64,000 nt of DNA from contig OZ007012.1 of NCBI GenBank assembly GCA_963931435.1, forward strand, positions 1,860,001 to 1,924,000, written 5' to 3'. The stretch comes from Coprousia sp963931435. Lineage in GTDB: Bacteria; Actinomycetota; Coriobacteriia; Coriobacteriales; Coriobacteriaceae. A program made the translations under genes and the position numbers. The notes under the pieces were generated by a model. The model saw only the letters and a list, made by a program, of their open reading frames with translations, was not told the origin of the DNA and ran no database searches. Positions 56,550 through 64,000 of this stretch are shown here, piece after piece. Within the stretch, counting starts at the first letter, position 1. Every line of letters starts with the position of its first letter.

Positions 56550-56626
56550 GGGTCTCCGGGTTCCCCCTGCAGACGTCCTCACCGCTTCGCGGCTGCGGAT
56601 TATCTGCGGAGGGATCCCGGAGACCC
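56550..56626 (+). other. Structured element, copy 2, downstream of the hydrolase
   Basis: Starts 13 bases after the stop. Outer arms GGGTCTCCGGG and CCCGGAGACCC, second stem GCAGA/TCTGC, then ACGTCCTC, a hairpin CCGC-TTC-GCGG and CTGCGGATT. The core is identical to the groEL-downstream element and in the same orientation to the upstream gene, while every stem differs yet still pairs. GGATCCC-type sequence lies inside. Confidence 0.7.
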
Positions 56627-56749
56627 CACGCCGACCCCGTGCGCCTTGAAGGATTGGGGCGCATGGGTGTTCTTGTTGCAGCCGAACGCCCAACATACGG
56701 CCTACCTGGGGGATCAGATCCCAGTTCCTAGATATAGAAAGGTTCCGCT

Positions 56750-58411
56750 ATGTCTTTGGCTGATGACGTCAAACCGCGGGTGATCGTGACGACCGATCTC
56801 GAGGTTGACGACATGAACTCGATCATCCATCTCGCGCTCTACCTCAACCTGCTCGATGTGGAGGCGATCGTCACCACCGCCTCGCAGTACCACTTCCTGG
56901 GCGACGGCACCCACACGCTCGGCGAGGTCACGCCACATTGGCGCACCAAGGGCGCGCGGTCCTACACCTGGGAGAAGGTGCCGCACGAACCCGATCCCGA
57001 GGCGGGCGCGCTCACGAGCTACCGCCCGTTCCCCCGAAACTGGATCCAGAACCTCTGGACCCACGAGTACGCCGAGGCATGGCCGCAGCTCAACGCCAAC
57101 GCGCGGGCGGCCGGCGAGCCGCCGTTCCCCGCGCCCGAGGAGATGCTCGCGCGCACGTTCGAGGGCAACGTCGCCTTCGAGGGCGATGTGCGCGCCGACA
57201 CGCCCGGCTCCGACGTCATCGAGCGCGCCATCCTGGACGACGACCCGCGCACGCTCTGGCTCCTCTCCTGGGGCGGCATGAACACCATCGTGCGGGCGCT
57301 CATCTCCATCGCCGAGGAGCATCGCGACGCCCCCGACTGGGAGGCGGTGCGCGCCCGCGTCTGCACCAAGGTGCGCGTGATGGGCGTCGCGCAGGGCGTC
57401 GGCCAGGACAACAGCTGGCTCGACCACGGCCGCGCGCTCTTCCCCGACCTCGTCTTCCTGCGCGCGCCCTTCGCCTACGGCGGCTACGTGGACGCCGTCG
57501 CCGCGCAACCCGATTCCATCGAGCTCTTCCGCGCGCCCTGGCCCGAGCAGCATCTCACCCGTGGCAACGGCTCCCTCATGGCCCGCTACATGCTCTACGG
57601 CGACGGCAAGGTGTACGAGAACGAACCCGAGCGGTTCCAGTTCGGGAAAACGGCGACGCTCGACTGGGGGCTCGACGGCATGGACCCCATCCGCTTCACG
57701 CCGGGCGATTTCATGGCCGAGGGCGATTCGATGACCTACATCCCGCTCATCCCGTTCGGCCTGCGCGGCGCCGCCGAGCACGGCTTCGACACGGTGCTGG
57801 GCCCGCTGTTCCCCGACGCGGTGCCGGACAGCCGGTCCGCGGACGGCGCCGCGCCCTGCACCTCCGCACCGGACGGCTCCTCCCAGGCATCCGTCACGCC
57901 TGATGACGGCTTCGACTTCTCCAGCCTGGGCAAGCCGGCTGCCGCGGGCGAGAACCCTAACCCGTATCTGCGCGCCTACCAGGAGGACTTCGCCGTTCGC
58001 GCTGCCTGGTGCGCGCATGGCCCCGAGGCATGCAACCATGCACCGCTCGTCAACGGCGTCTCCGCCGATGCGACCGTCCGGCCGGGCGAGGTCGCGGAGG
58101 TCTCCGCCCTTGTGAGCGATCCGGACGGCGACGCCGTGCGCTGCCGCTGGTTCGTCGACGCGCTCGTGAGCAGCTACCACGGCGCCAGCGACCTTTCCGC
58201 TTGGGAGGCCGTCACGGTGCTGCCCGGCGACGGAGACGCCGCGACGCCGCCTGCCGGCGCCTCCGCGGCAAGCGCGGCCTCCGTCACCGCCGCGTTCCCC
58301 GTCCCCGCTGACGTCCGAAGCGGCGACCGCATCATCCTCACCCTCGCCGCTCGCGACGAGGCCGCCCTCCCGGCCACCCGCTACGCGCAGGTCGCCCTCA
58401 CCGTGGCATAG
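56750..58411 (+). CDS. Sde182/DUF1593 nucleoside hydrolase-like protein
   Basis: 553 residues, ATG after GAAAGG. N-terminal nucleoside-hydrolase-like domain (DUF1593): VKPRVIVTTDLEVDDMNSII with Asp cluster, SQYHFLGDGTHTL, LWLLSWGGMNTIVRALISIA, then DFMAEGDSMTYIPLIPFGLR. The C-terminal 170 residues are a beta-sandwich (APLVNGVSADATVRPGEVAE; VSALVSDPDGDAVRCRWFVD), preceded by a low-complexity spacer. No signal peptide. These proteins occur in plant-polysaccharide loci; their substrate is not settled. A GGGATC-A-GATCCC palindrome (56710-56722) lies upstream. Confidence 0.8.
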   Translation: MSLADDVKPRVIVTTDLEVDDMNSIIHLALYLNLLDVEAIVTTASQYHFLGDGTHTLGEVTPHWRTKGARSYTWEKVPHEPDPEAGALTSYRPFPRNWIQNLWTHEYAEAWPQLNANARAAGEPPFPAPEEMLARTFEGNVAFEGDVRADTPGSDVIERAILDDDPRTLWLLSWGGMNTIVRALISIAEEHRDAPDWEAVRARVCTKVRVMGVAQGVGQDNSWLDHGRALFPDLVFLRAPFAYGGYVDAVAAQPDSIELFRAPWPEQHLTRGNGSLMARYMLYGDGKVYENEPERFQFGKTATLDWGLDGMDPIRFTPGDFMAEGDSMTYIPLIPFGLRGAAEHGFDTVLGPLFPDAVPDSRSADGAAPCTSAPDGSSQASVTPDDGFDFSSLGKPAAAGENPNPYLRAYQEDFAVRAAWCAHGPEACNHAPLVNGVSADATVRPGEVAEVSALVSDPDGDAVRCRWFVDALVSSYHGASDLSAWEAVTVLPGDGDAATPPAGASAASAASVTAAFPVPADVRSGDRIILTLAARDEAALPATRYAQVALTVA

Positions 58412-58501
58412 CGCAAGCGCGCTCGACTTCGGCAATGGTGGCGGCGTTCATAGCAACCTCCTGCGCGGTACCACGCACGCGATACCGCGTAAGAACACTT
58501 G

Positions 58502-58675
58502 TTATACCGTGAGCCCCAAGCGCTCGCGATACTCCTGCGGCACGTAGAACGGCTCATGCGGGTCGAAGCACTCGATCTGCAGGAACCAGTTGTCGCGCGC
58601 GGCGTGCTCGCTCAAAAAGTCGAGCCCCGCCGAGACGGTGCGCACTGAGGACATCTCGGCCTCGGTGATCTGGCG
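58502..58675 (-). pseudogene. Internal fragment of a sulfatase
   Basis: About 57 codons match the middle of S1 sulfatases: RRQITEAEMSSVRTVSAGLD, FLSEHAARDNWFLQIECFDP and HEPFYVPQEYRERLGL. Neither the formylglycine motif nor the C-terminal domain is present; upstream the frame breaks into compositional sequence (a shifted frame with TVAGLPEGLSPLQKTKG may be a further decayed part to about 58800). Shows that a sulfatase once belonged to this locus. Confidence 0.65.
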
Positions 58676-58924
58676 GCGCTTGTTTGGCCTCGTGCTGCAA
58701 CGGGCTCGGCCCCTTGGTCTTCTGCAAGGGCGAGAGGCCCTCGGGCAGGCCCGCCACGGTGTCGCGCGGCGCCCAGCGGTCGGCCGAGACGGGCGAGCGG
58801 TCGCATGCGCGGACGCACGACATGAAGGCGCCGGCCCGCCGCGCCTCCATACGGGAAGAGACGGTGGGCCGGCGCGATGCTGGAGGCCTGCGCGACGCGC
58901 GGCCGTCACGTTAAGGCGCGCCCC

Positions 58925-59854
58925 TTACGCGGCGTCGGCGATGATCTGCTTCACCGCGTGGACGGCTCCGTAGATGTTGGCATCGTTGCCCAGCTCGGCG
59001 CGACGGATGACCGGCCGCGGGAAGGCGCTGGGCCCGAAGACCGCCGTGAGCTGCCCCAGAGCCACATCGAGCTGGCGCTCCATGGCTTCGGTGAGCAGTG
59101 GGTTGGCGCTGATGCCGCCGCTGATGGCGAAGGCGTCCGGGTCGATGATGGCCTGCAGGTTCACGAGCCAGTTGTCGAACTCCAGCGCATAGGCGTCGAG
59201 CGCGCGCCGCGCGTCCTCATCGCCCGCCTCGATCCACGCGAAGATCTTGCGGCCGTCGATGCTCCTGTCCTTCTCCATGCCCTTCTCGGCCAGCACGCGG
59301 TCGCGCAGAGCCTTCCAGCCCGCCGTGGTGGCGAACATGTCCAGCGGGTTCCAGACGTTGTGCAGGTTGTTGTTGGGGAAGCTCAGCTCAGCCGCGAAAC
59401 CGTGGGCGCCCTGCAGCACGCGCCCGTTGATGATGATGCCGCCCGCGATGCCCGTGCCAATGCCGATGAGCACGCCGACGCGCGTACCCTTGAGGGCGCC
59501 GGCCGCGTATTCGCCGAGCGCGCCGAGCTTGCCATCGTTGCCCACGGCGCAGGGCATCTCGAACCGCTCGCGCAAGATCTTGCCCAGAGGGCAACCATCC
59601 ATGTAGGTGAGGGCGCCGCCGCGGTGGATCACGCCGTCGGCATCGCCTTCCACGAAACCACCCGGTGCGCTCACGCCGATGCCCTCGATCTGGGCACGAT
59701 ACGGCTCGATGAGCCCGGCAAGCGCCTCGACCACCTCGTCGGGCGACGAGAAGCTGGTGGGGATGCTGCCGCGCTCCTCGATGAGGAACTCGTCGGTCAC
59801 GAGGGCCCACTTGACCTCCGTGCCGCCGATGTCGATGCCGAAATACCGCTTCAT
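58925..59854 (-). CDS. ROK-family sugar kinase
   Basis: 309 residues, ATG behind GTAAGGAG. Phosphate-1 motif YFGIDIGGTEVKWALV, sugar-binding APGGFVEGDADGVIHRGGAL and GNDGKLGALGEYAAGAL (catalytic Asp), phosphate-2 GVLIGIGTGIAGGIIINGRV. The usual ROK CxCGxxGC zinc motif is missing; instead ELSFPNNNLHNVWNPLDMFA occurs at its position, so this is a zinc-free ROK kinase. Likely phosphorylates an aldose released in this locus. Flanked by gene remnants. Confidence 0.88.
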   Translation of the reverse strand: MKRYFGIDIGGTEVKWALVTDEFLIEERGSIPTSFSSPDEVVEALAGLIEPYRAQIEGIGVSAPGGFVEGDADGVIHRGGALTYMDGCPLGKILRERFEMPCAVGNDGKLGALGEYAAGALKGTRVGVLIGIGTGIAGGIIINGRVLQGAHGFAAELSFPNNNLHNVWNPLDMFATTAGWKALRDRVLAEKGMEKDRSIDGRKIFAWIEAGDEDARRALDAYALEFDNWLVNLQAIIDPDAFAISGGISANPLLTEAMERQLDVALGQLTAVFGPSAFPRPVIRRAELGNDANIYGAVHAVKQIIADAA

Positions 59855-60078
59855 CTCGTACTCCTTACCTCGATGTGCCCGTGCGGAAGCGGACGGCAGG
59901 CGCCCGCCCTTCTTTTCACGTTTCGAACATTATGCGGCAACGCGCAGGGGATGCGCCCCGTCGTTCGGCAGGCGCGGCGCATTCGCGGGCGCACGGCGCC
60001 TGCCCGGCCAACCGGCAGGCGCTCGACGGCGACGGGCGCTTCCTGATGGCGGGCATGCAGCCCAGGCGCCCACCGGCC

Positions 60079-60830
60079 CTACTCCGAAGAGGAGGCAGCG
60101 ACCTTGACGTGCAGCAGCATGTACTGGCGGCTCGGCAGATCCACGCGCACCTTGCCCGTGTAGGTGCCGGGCAGGGTCCCCACCGTCATGTTCCAGGTAT
60201 CCACCGCGTCGATGGTGTAGGTCTTGCCCTCGGGGAGCTCGAGGTCACGGTACGCCGGGCGGAAGAACCCGAAGTAGAGCACCACGTCATCCGTGCCCTC
60301 GGACCAGTCGTTGCCCAATGCGGTGAGCAGCACCGTCTTGCCCGATCCACGTGCGCCGGTGATGCGCATGAGCCGCGCCGGCGCCCAGGTCCATCCTCTA
60401 TGCCCTCGCGGAAGTCGTCGATGATCGCACGGCGATCGATGAGCAGCGACGCATGAAGACGATGCAGCACAGCGCGCCGCAGGCCGCGACGAGCGCGCCC
60501 ACCGGTGCGACGGCACCCACGCCGGCCGCCGTGACCACCATGCCGCCCGCAAGGGACCCGGCGCCGATGCCCAGGTTGAAGAGCCCGGAGAAAATCGACA
60601 TCGCCACCGCCGCGCTGTCCGCATCGGTCACGCGGATCACCTCGGCTTGGAACGCCACGTTGAAGGCCGTCGCCGCGAGGCCCCAGAGCGCGCACACCGC
60701 GAACAGCGCGCCCACGCTCCCCGCAGCCGGGACGAGCAAAGCCAGCGCCAGCGCGATGCCCGCCGTCATGACCCGCGCGAACAAGGCGCGGTGTCCGTCG
60801 TAGAAGCGCGAGAACAGCAGGCTGCCCGCG
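60079..60830 (-). pseudogene. Mosaic of MFS, P-loop ATPase and DUF5605 fragments
   Basis: Three unrelated pieces read one after another. Left to right on the genome (reverse of reading): the tail SEGTDDVVLYFGFFRPAYRD to MLLHVKVA is a DUF5605-like C-terminal domain of DUF4038-type glycosidases (60079 to about 60310); RLMRITGARGSGKTVLLTAL is a P-loop start of an archaeal-type ATPase, fused in frame; IDRRAIIDDFREGIEDG precedes it in another frame. From about 60440 to 60830 another frame gives an MFS exporter C-terminus (FNVAFQAEVIRVTDADSAAV; GLFNLGIGAGSLAGGMVV). Products of deletions. Confidence 0.65.
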
Positions 60831-60938
60831 ATGCCCGCCCTGCGCAACACGGTTTTCGCCGTCTGCGCATCCAGAAGCGGAGGCGGCCCCAGAGGACGCC
60901 CGCGTCCGACGCACCATCTGGCGCCGCCCCGCCCCATC

Positions 60939-61012
60939 TTCGATTTGGGAACGCATTGTACACTTTGCGCTGAAAAGACGGCCTGAAATGTATATATGGT
61001 TCCCAAATCGAA
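60939..61012. repeat. 74-bp element with 14-bp inverted ends
   Basis: TTCGATTTGGGAAC (60939-60952) and its exact complement (60999-61012) flank AT-richer DNA with TGTACACTTTGCGC and ATGTATATATG. It is either a MITE-like relic or a large operator; it lies 119 bases beyond the kinase gene end and no other gene uses it. Confidence 0.55.
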
Positions 61013-61130
61013 AAAGGGCGGGATGGCGACAGATGCCGGCGCCCGCCCCGGGAAGGCGGCAGGCGCCGGCGCGGCGTCTGGGACGAAGCCGGCGCCGGTC
61101 CCGAGGAGGAGGCGCGCGCCGGCGCAGCGC

Positions 61131-62621
61131 CTATTCCGAGAAGGCGATGGCGGCGCGCACGGCGCGGCGCCAGCCGGCGATGCGCTCGGCGCGCTCCGTC
61201 GCATCCATCTGGGCGTCCCAGCTCGCTCGCGGCGCGCAGGAGCGCGCGACGTCGGCCGGATAGATGCCGAGGGCGATGCCCGCGGTCCACGCCGCGCCCA
61301 GACCGCTCATCTCGTCGTTGCCGGCGGCCACGAGCGGCACGAGCAGCATGTCGGAGAGGAACTGCATGAGATAGGCGTCGCGCGTGGGGCCGCCGTCGAC
61401 GCGCAGCTCCGCCAAGTCGATCCCGGAATCGCGCTGCATGGCGTCCACTACGTCGAAGATCTGGAAGGCGATGCTCTCGTCGGCCGCGCGCACGAACTCG
61501 GCGCGCCCGGTGGTGCGCGTCATCCCGAGCACCGCGGCGCGGGCCTCGGCGTTCCAGTGAGGCGCGCCCAGGCCCGTGAAGGCCGGGACCAGGTACACGC
61601 GGCTCGCGGGATTGGCCGCGTAGGCGAGATCGGTCGCCTCGCCGGGCCCCTCGATCAGATGCATGTCGTCGCGCAGCCAAGTCTTGACGGCTCCCGCGTA
61701 GTTGATGTTGCCCTCGAGCACGTAGACGGTCTCGCCGCCCATGCGCCAGCCCAGCGAGCTGGAGAGCCCGCAAGTGGAGCGCTTGAGCCGGCCTCCGACG
61801 TTCATCATCACGCTCGATCCGGTGCCCATCGTGGCCTTGGCCTGGCCGCGCTCGTAGCAGCCCTGGCCGAAGAGCGCCGCGTGGGAGTCGCCGAGCACCC
61901 CGTGGATGGGCACGGGCGCGGGCAAAAAGCCCTCGAGGTCCGTGTACCCGAAGCAGGCGTCGGAATCGGTCACCGCGGGCAGCCACGCCGGATCGATGCC
62001 GAAAAGGCGGCACGCCCGCGTGGACCAGGCGAGCTTCTCGATATCGAACAGCTGCGTGCGGCTCGCGTTGGAGTAGTCGCAGCGGAACTCCGCGCCGTGC
62101 GTGAGAGTCCACACCACCCAGGAGTCCACGGTACCCAGGCGCAGATCGCCGGCGCGCGCCGCCTCGGCGGCCTCCGGCACGTGCCGCATGATCCAGGCCA
62201 TCTTGGCGGCCGGGTAGTAGGGCGAGAGCGCCAGCCCCGTGCGCTCGCGAATGATCTCGGGCGCGCCCTCGATGCCGGCGATGGCATCGCAGATGTCCTG
62301 CGCGCGCGAGCACTGCCACACGACCGCGTCGCAGATCGGCACGCCCGTGCGGGCGTTCCAGGCGACGGTGGTCTCACGCTGGTTGGAGATGCCGATGCCG
62401 GCCACCTCGGCCGGGTCGACGCCCTGTTCCTCCACGACGGCGCGCGCCACAGCGACCACGTTGGCGGCGATCTCGGCCGGGTCGTGGCTCACCCACCCGC
62501 GCTCGTCCACCTTCTGCTCGTGACTGCGGTCGGCGCGATGGACGAGCCGGCCCTCCTCATCGACGAGCAGGGCCTTGGTGCCCTGCGTGGACTGGTCGAT
62601 GCCGATGATGTAGCGACCCAT
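61131..62621 (-). CDS. FGGY-family carbohydrate kinase, glycerol kinase-like
   Basis: 496 residues from ATG 62621 behind GAGGAGG. RYIIGIDQSTQGTKALLVDE (phosphate site), GIGISNQRETTVAWNARTGV (Arg and Glu of the GlpK glycerol site), SNASRTQLFDIEKLAWSTRA, GVLGDSHAALFGQGCYERGQ (Asp of the site; GlpK usually has DQQ), AKATMGTGSSVMMNVG and VDGGPTRDAYLMQFLSDMLL. Close to GlpK but with DSH in place of DQQ and next to a split transketolase, so the substrate may be a ketose such as a pentulose or apulose rather than glycerol. Confidence 0.85.
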   Translation of the reverse strand: MGRYIIGIDQSTQGTKALLVDEEGRLVHRADRSHEQKVDERGWVSHDPAEIAANVVAVARAVVEEQGVDPAEVAGIGISNQRETTVAWNARTGVPICDAVVWQCSRAQDICDAIAGIEGAPEIIRERTGLALSPYYPAAKMAWIMRHVPEAAEAARAGDLRLGTVDSWVVWTLTHGAEFRCDYSNASRTQLFDIEKLAWSTRACRLFGIDPAWLPAVTDSDACFGYTDLEGFLPAPVPIHGVLGDSHAALFGQGCYERGQAKATMGTGSSVMMNVGGRLKRSTCGLSSSLGWRMGGETVYVLEGNINYAGAVKTWLRDDMHLIEGPGEATDLAYAANPASRVYLVPAFTGLGAPHWNAEARAAVLGMTRTTGRAEFVRAADESIAFQIFDVVDAMQRDSGIDLAELRVDGGPTRDAYLMQFLSDMLLVPLVAAGNDEMSGLGAAWTAGIALGIYPADVARSCAPRASWDAQMDATERAERIAGWRRAVRAAIAFSE

Positions 62622-62712
62622 GGCGCCTCCTCGGTTGATGGTATGGGTCATATGGGGACGGGGTCGCTTTGACCCATTCGGGTCAGGACGGTCCTGTCCC
62701 CCACACGAGTCA

Positions 62713-63657
62713 TTACTTGCGCGCGGTCGCGGCGCGGGCCGCCTCGGCGATGCCCTCAGCGTTGAGACCGTAGTGGTCGAAGACCTCAGGCGAGGTGCCC
62801 GTCACCACGGGGGCGTCGGGCAGGGTGAGGCAACGCACCGGGCAGGGGCACTCCTCGCCCACCACCTGCGCCACCATGGAGCCCAAGCCGCCGGTGGGCG
62901 CGTGCTCCTCGACCGTCACCACGGCGCCGCAGGTGCGCGCGGCCTCCACAACGGCGGCGCGGTCGAGCGGCTTCACGCAGTACATGTCGATGACCGTGGC
63001 CTCCACGCCCTCGGCCGCGAGCAGCTCGGCGGCGTCGAGCGCGGGGCGCACCATCTCGCCACACGCGATGATGGACACGTCGCCGCCGCGGCGGACCCAC
63101 GTGGCGCGGTCCATCTCGAAGGGGCAGTCCTCGGCCGTGTAGACGTCGGCCACGGCGTTGCGGCCCACGCGGATGTAGGCGCACTGGGTGTCGGCGAGCA
63201 GGGCCTCGGCGAGCTTCTTGGACTGCCACTCGTCGGAGGGCAGGTAGACGCGCATGCCCGGGATGGCGGCCATGGCGGCGATGTCCTGCGCGGAGTGGTG
63301 GCTCATGCCGAGCGCGCCGTAGGAGACGCCGCCCGAGACGCCGAGCAGCTTGACGTTGGTGCGCGAGTAGGCGCAGTCGACCTTGGTCTGCTCATAGCTG
63401 CGTGTGGTGATAAAGCACGCCGGGCTCGCGACCCAGGGCTTCTTGCCGCACGCGGCCATGCCGGCGGCCATGCCCACGGCGTCCTGCTCGGCGATGCCGG
63501 CCTCAACGGCCTGCGCGGGGTAGGTCTCGAAAAACGGCGTCATGGACGCGGAACCGCGCGAATCGGAGCACACCACCACGACGTCGCGGTCGCCCGAAGC
63601 GGCATGCTCCATGAGCACCTCGCAGATGACCTGCTTGTTGGCTTTCGTCTTCGCCAT
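62713..63657 (-). CDS. Transketolase, C-terminal subunit
   Basis: 314 residues, ATG behind AAGGAGG three bases from the N-terminal subunit's stop. Pyrimidine-binding domain: DSRGSASMTPFFETYPAQAV, EAGIAEQDAVGMAAGMAACG (catalytic Glu), ITTRSYEQTKVDCAYSRTNV, then the C-terminal domain with GGDVSIIACGEMVRPALDAA and EEHAPTGGLGSMVAQVVGEE. It works with the preceding gene as a two-subunit thiamine-diphosphate transketolase. Together with the FGGY kinase it would act on a phosphorylated ketose. Confidence 0.93.
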   Translation of the reverse strand: MAKTKANKQVICEVLMEHAASGDRDVVVVCSDSRGSASMTPFFETYPAQAVEAGIAEQDAVGMAAGMAACGKKPWVASPACFITTRSYEQTKVDCAYSRTNVKLLGVSGGVSYGALGMSHHSAQDIAAMAAIPGMRVYLPSDEWQSKKLAEALLADTQCAYIRVGRNAVADVYTAEDCPFEMDRATWVRRGGDVSIIACGEMVRPALDAAELLAAEGVEATVIDMYCVKPLDRAAVVEAARTCGAVVTVEEHAPTGGLGSMVAQVVGEECPCPVRCLTLPDAPVVTGTSPEVFDHYGLNAEGIAEAARAATARK

Positions 63658-63660
63658 CGT

Positions 63661-63999
63661 TTAAGCCTCCTTCGCGCACGCGCACGCGGCAGCCGGAGCG
63701 TCCGCGGCGGCGGGGTTGACGGGATGATCGGCCGCAGGCGCCGGCGCGGCGGCACCCGAGCCGCCGGCGAGCGCCGCCACGGGGGCCGCGGCACCGGCGC
63801 GCTCGACCGAGAAGTCGAGCTCGGGCACGTAGGCCTCGCCCGCCGCCGCGGCCGCGGCGTGCGCCGCGAGGTCCGCCGTGATCTGCGCGTACTCCTCGTC
63901 ATTGGGCAGATGGTGGTGCCAGCTCGCCTTGTTCTCCATGACGGGCGAACCCAGACCCTTCACCGTGTCCATGATGATCGCGGTGGGACGCCCCTTGGT
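63661..63999 (-). CDS. Transketolase, N-terminal subunit (3' end only)
   Basis: The frame enters from the right edge. TKGRPTAIIMDTVKGLGSPV and NKASWHHHLPNDEEYAQITA are the end of the thiamine-diphosphate-binding subunit, with the expected KG..V and HHxLPN-like motifs. About 60 final residues form an unusual Ala/Pro-rich extension (GEAYVPELDFSVERAGAAAP to ACACAKEA) not typical of this subunit. Co-transcribed with the C-terminal subunit (3-base gap). Most of the gene is outside the window. Confidence 0.9.
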   Translation of the reverse strand, partial: TKGRPTAIIMDTVKGLGSPVMENKASWHHHLPNDEEYAQITADLAAHAAAAAAGEAYVPELDFSVERAGAAAPVAALAGGSGAAAPAPAADHPVNPAAADAPAAACACAKEA

Positions 64000-64000
64000 G

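Noticed and set aside
62654..62701. Nested repeat GGGGAC...TGACCC...GGGTCA...GTCCCC between the FGGY kinase and transketolase genes
   Set aside because: Could be an operator or terminator but has no T-run and its spacing to a promoter is unclear; too weak to call.
1..64000. CRISPR arrays, tRNA and rRNA genes
   Set aside because: No regularly spaced repeats, no cas-like genes, no convincing cloverleaf with a TTCGA arm and no rRNA signature were found on either strand.

Overview
The window looks like a piece of a high-GC Coriobacteriia chromosome, most plausibly Collinsella or a close relative. This rests on strongly GC-biased codon use, the gene families present (giant 2-hydroxyacyl-CoA dehydratase activase, double 4Fe-4S protein, several MFCPxCG zinc-ribbon membrane proteins, Asp23/AmaP cluster, split transketolase), actinobacterial TAnnnT -10 boxes and at least one probable leaderless transcript. 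Genus is an inference; there is no rRNA or tRNA here.

Region 1 (1-6.3 kb) is a decayed mobile element of lower, uneven GC. It holds conjugative-element-like small genes at the left edge, a gene broken by a 1-base deletion, a tyrosine integrase broken by a 5-bp tandem duplication, two small cargo or regulator genes behind a 17-bp inverted repeat, and an ISL3-type transposase. A perfect 33-bp-arm hairpin separates it from the core genome.

Region 2 (6.3-31.7 kb) is mostly housekeeping: guaA, type I asparaginase, an XRE regulator with a clear operator, ychF, zinc-ribbon/DUF4234, DUF2752, a 4Fe-4S protein, groES-groEL, an M20 amidohydrolase, metNIQ behind a methionine-rich leader peptide, asp23/DUF2273/amaP, yebC, lgt, nifU-like, YitT, an OPT transporter and coaX. 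The metNIQ leader region (promoter, leaderless ORF with MMMVMQM, mutually exclusive hairpins, GTG start of a MetN that lacks the usual C-terminal sensor domain) is the best-supported regulatory system in the window.

Region 3 (31.6-51.5 kb) has two DUF6020-like polytopic membrane proteins, a TetR regulator translationally coupled to a 1593-residue activase/dehydratase fusion with an obvious operator, then a run of zinc-ribbon single-pass membrane proteins (five genes) with a divergent CGNR-like zinc-finger protein in the middle, and HAD, ZIP and YbjN genes.

Region 4 (51.6-64 kb) is an accessory carbohydrate locus: apiosidase-like DUF4038 glycosidase, PTS EIIBC and an alpha/beta-hydrolase transcribed divergently from operators sharing the AGTAAACA half-site, a Sde182/DUF1593 protein, ROK kinase, FGGY kinase and a split transketolase that runs off the right edge, mixed with sulfatase, MFS, ATPase and DUF5605 remnants and two MITE-like inverted repeats. 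The apiosidase-like, FGGY kinase and two-subunit transketolase combination suggests a branched-pentose (apiose-type) or related pentulose pathway, which is a hypothesis.

Two intergenic elements (14280-14366 and 56550-56626) share an unusual conserved core with compensatory stems and look like members of an undescribed structured RNA or repeat family.
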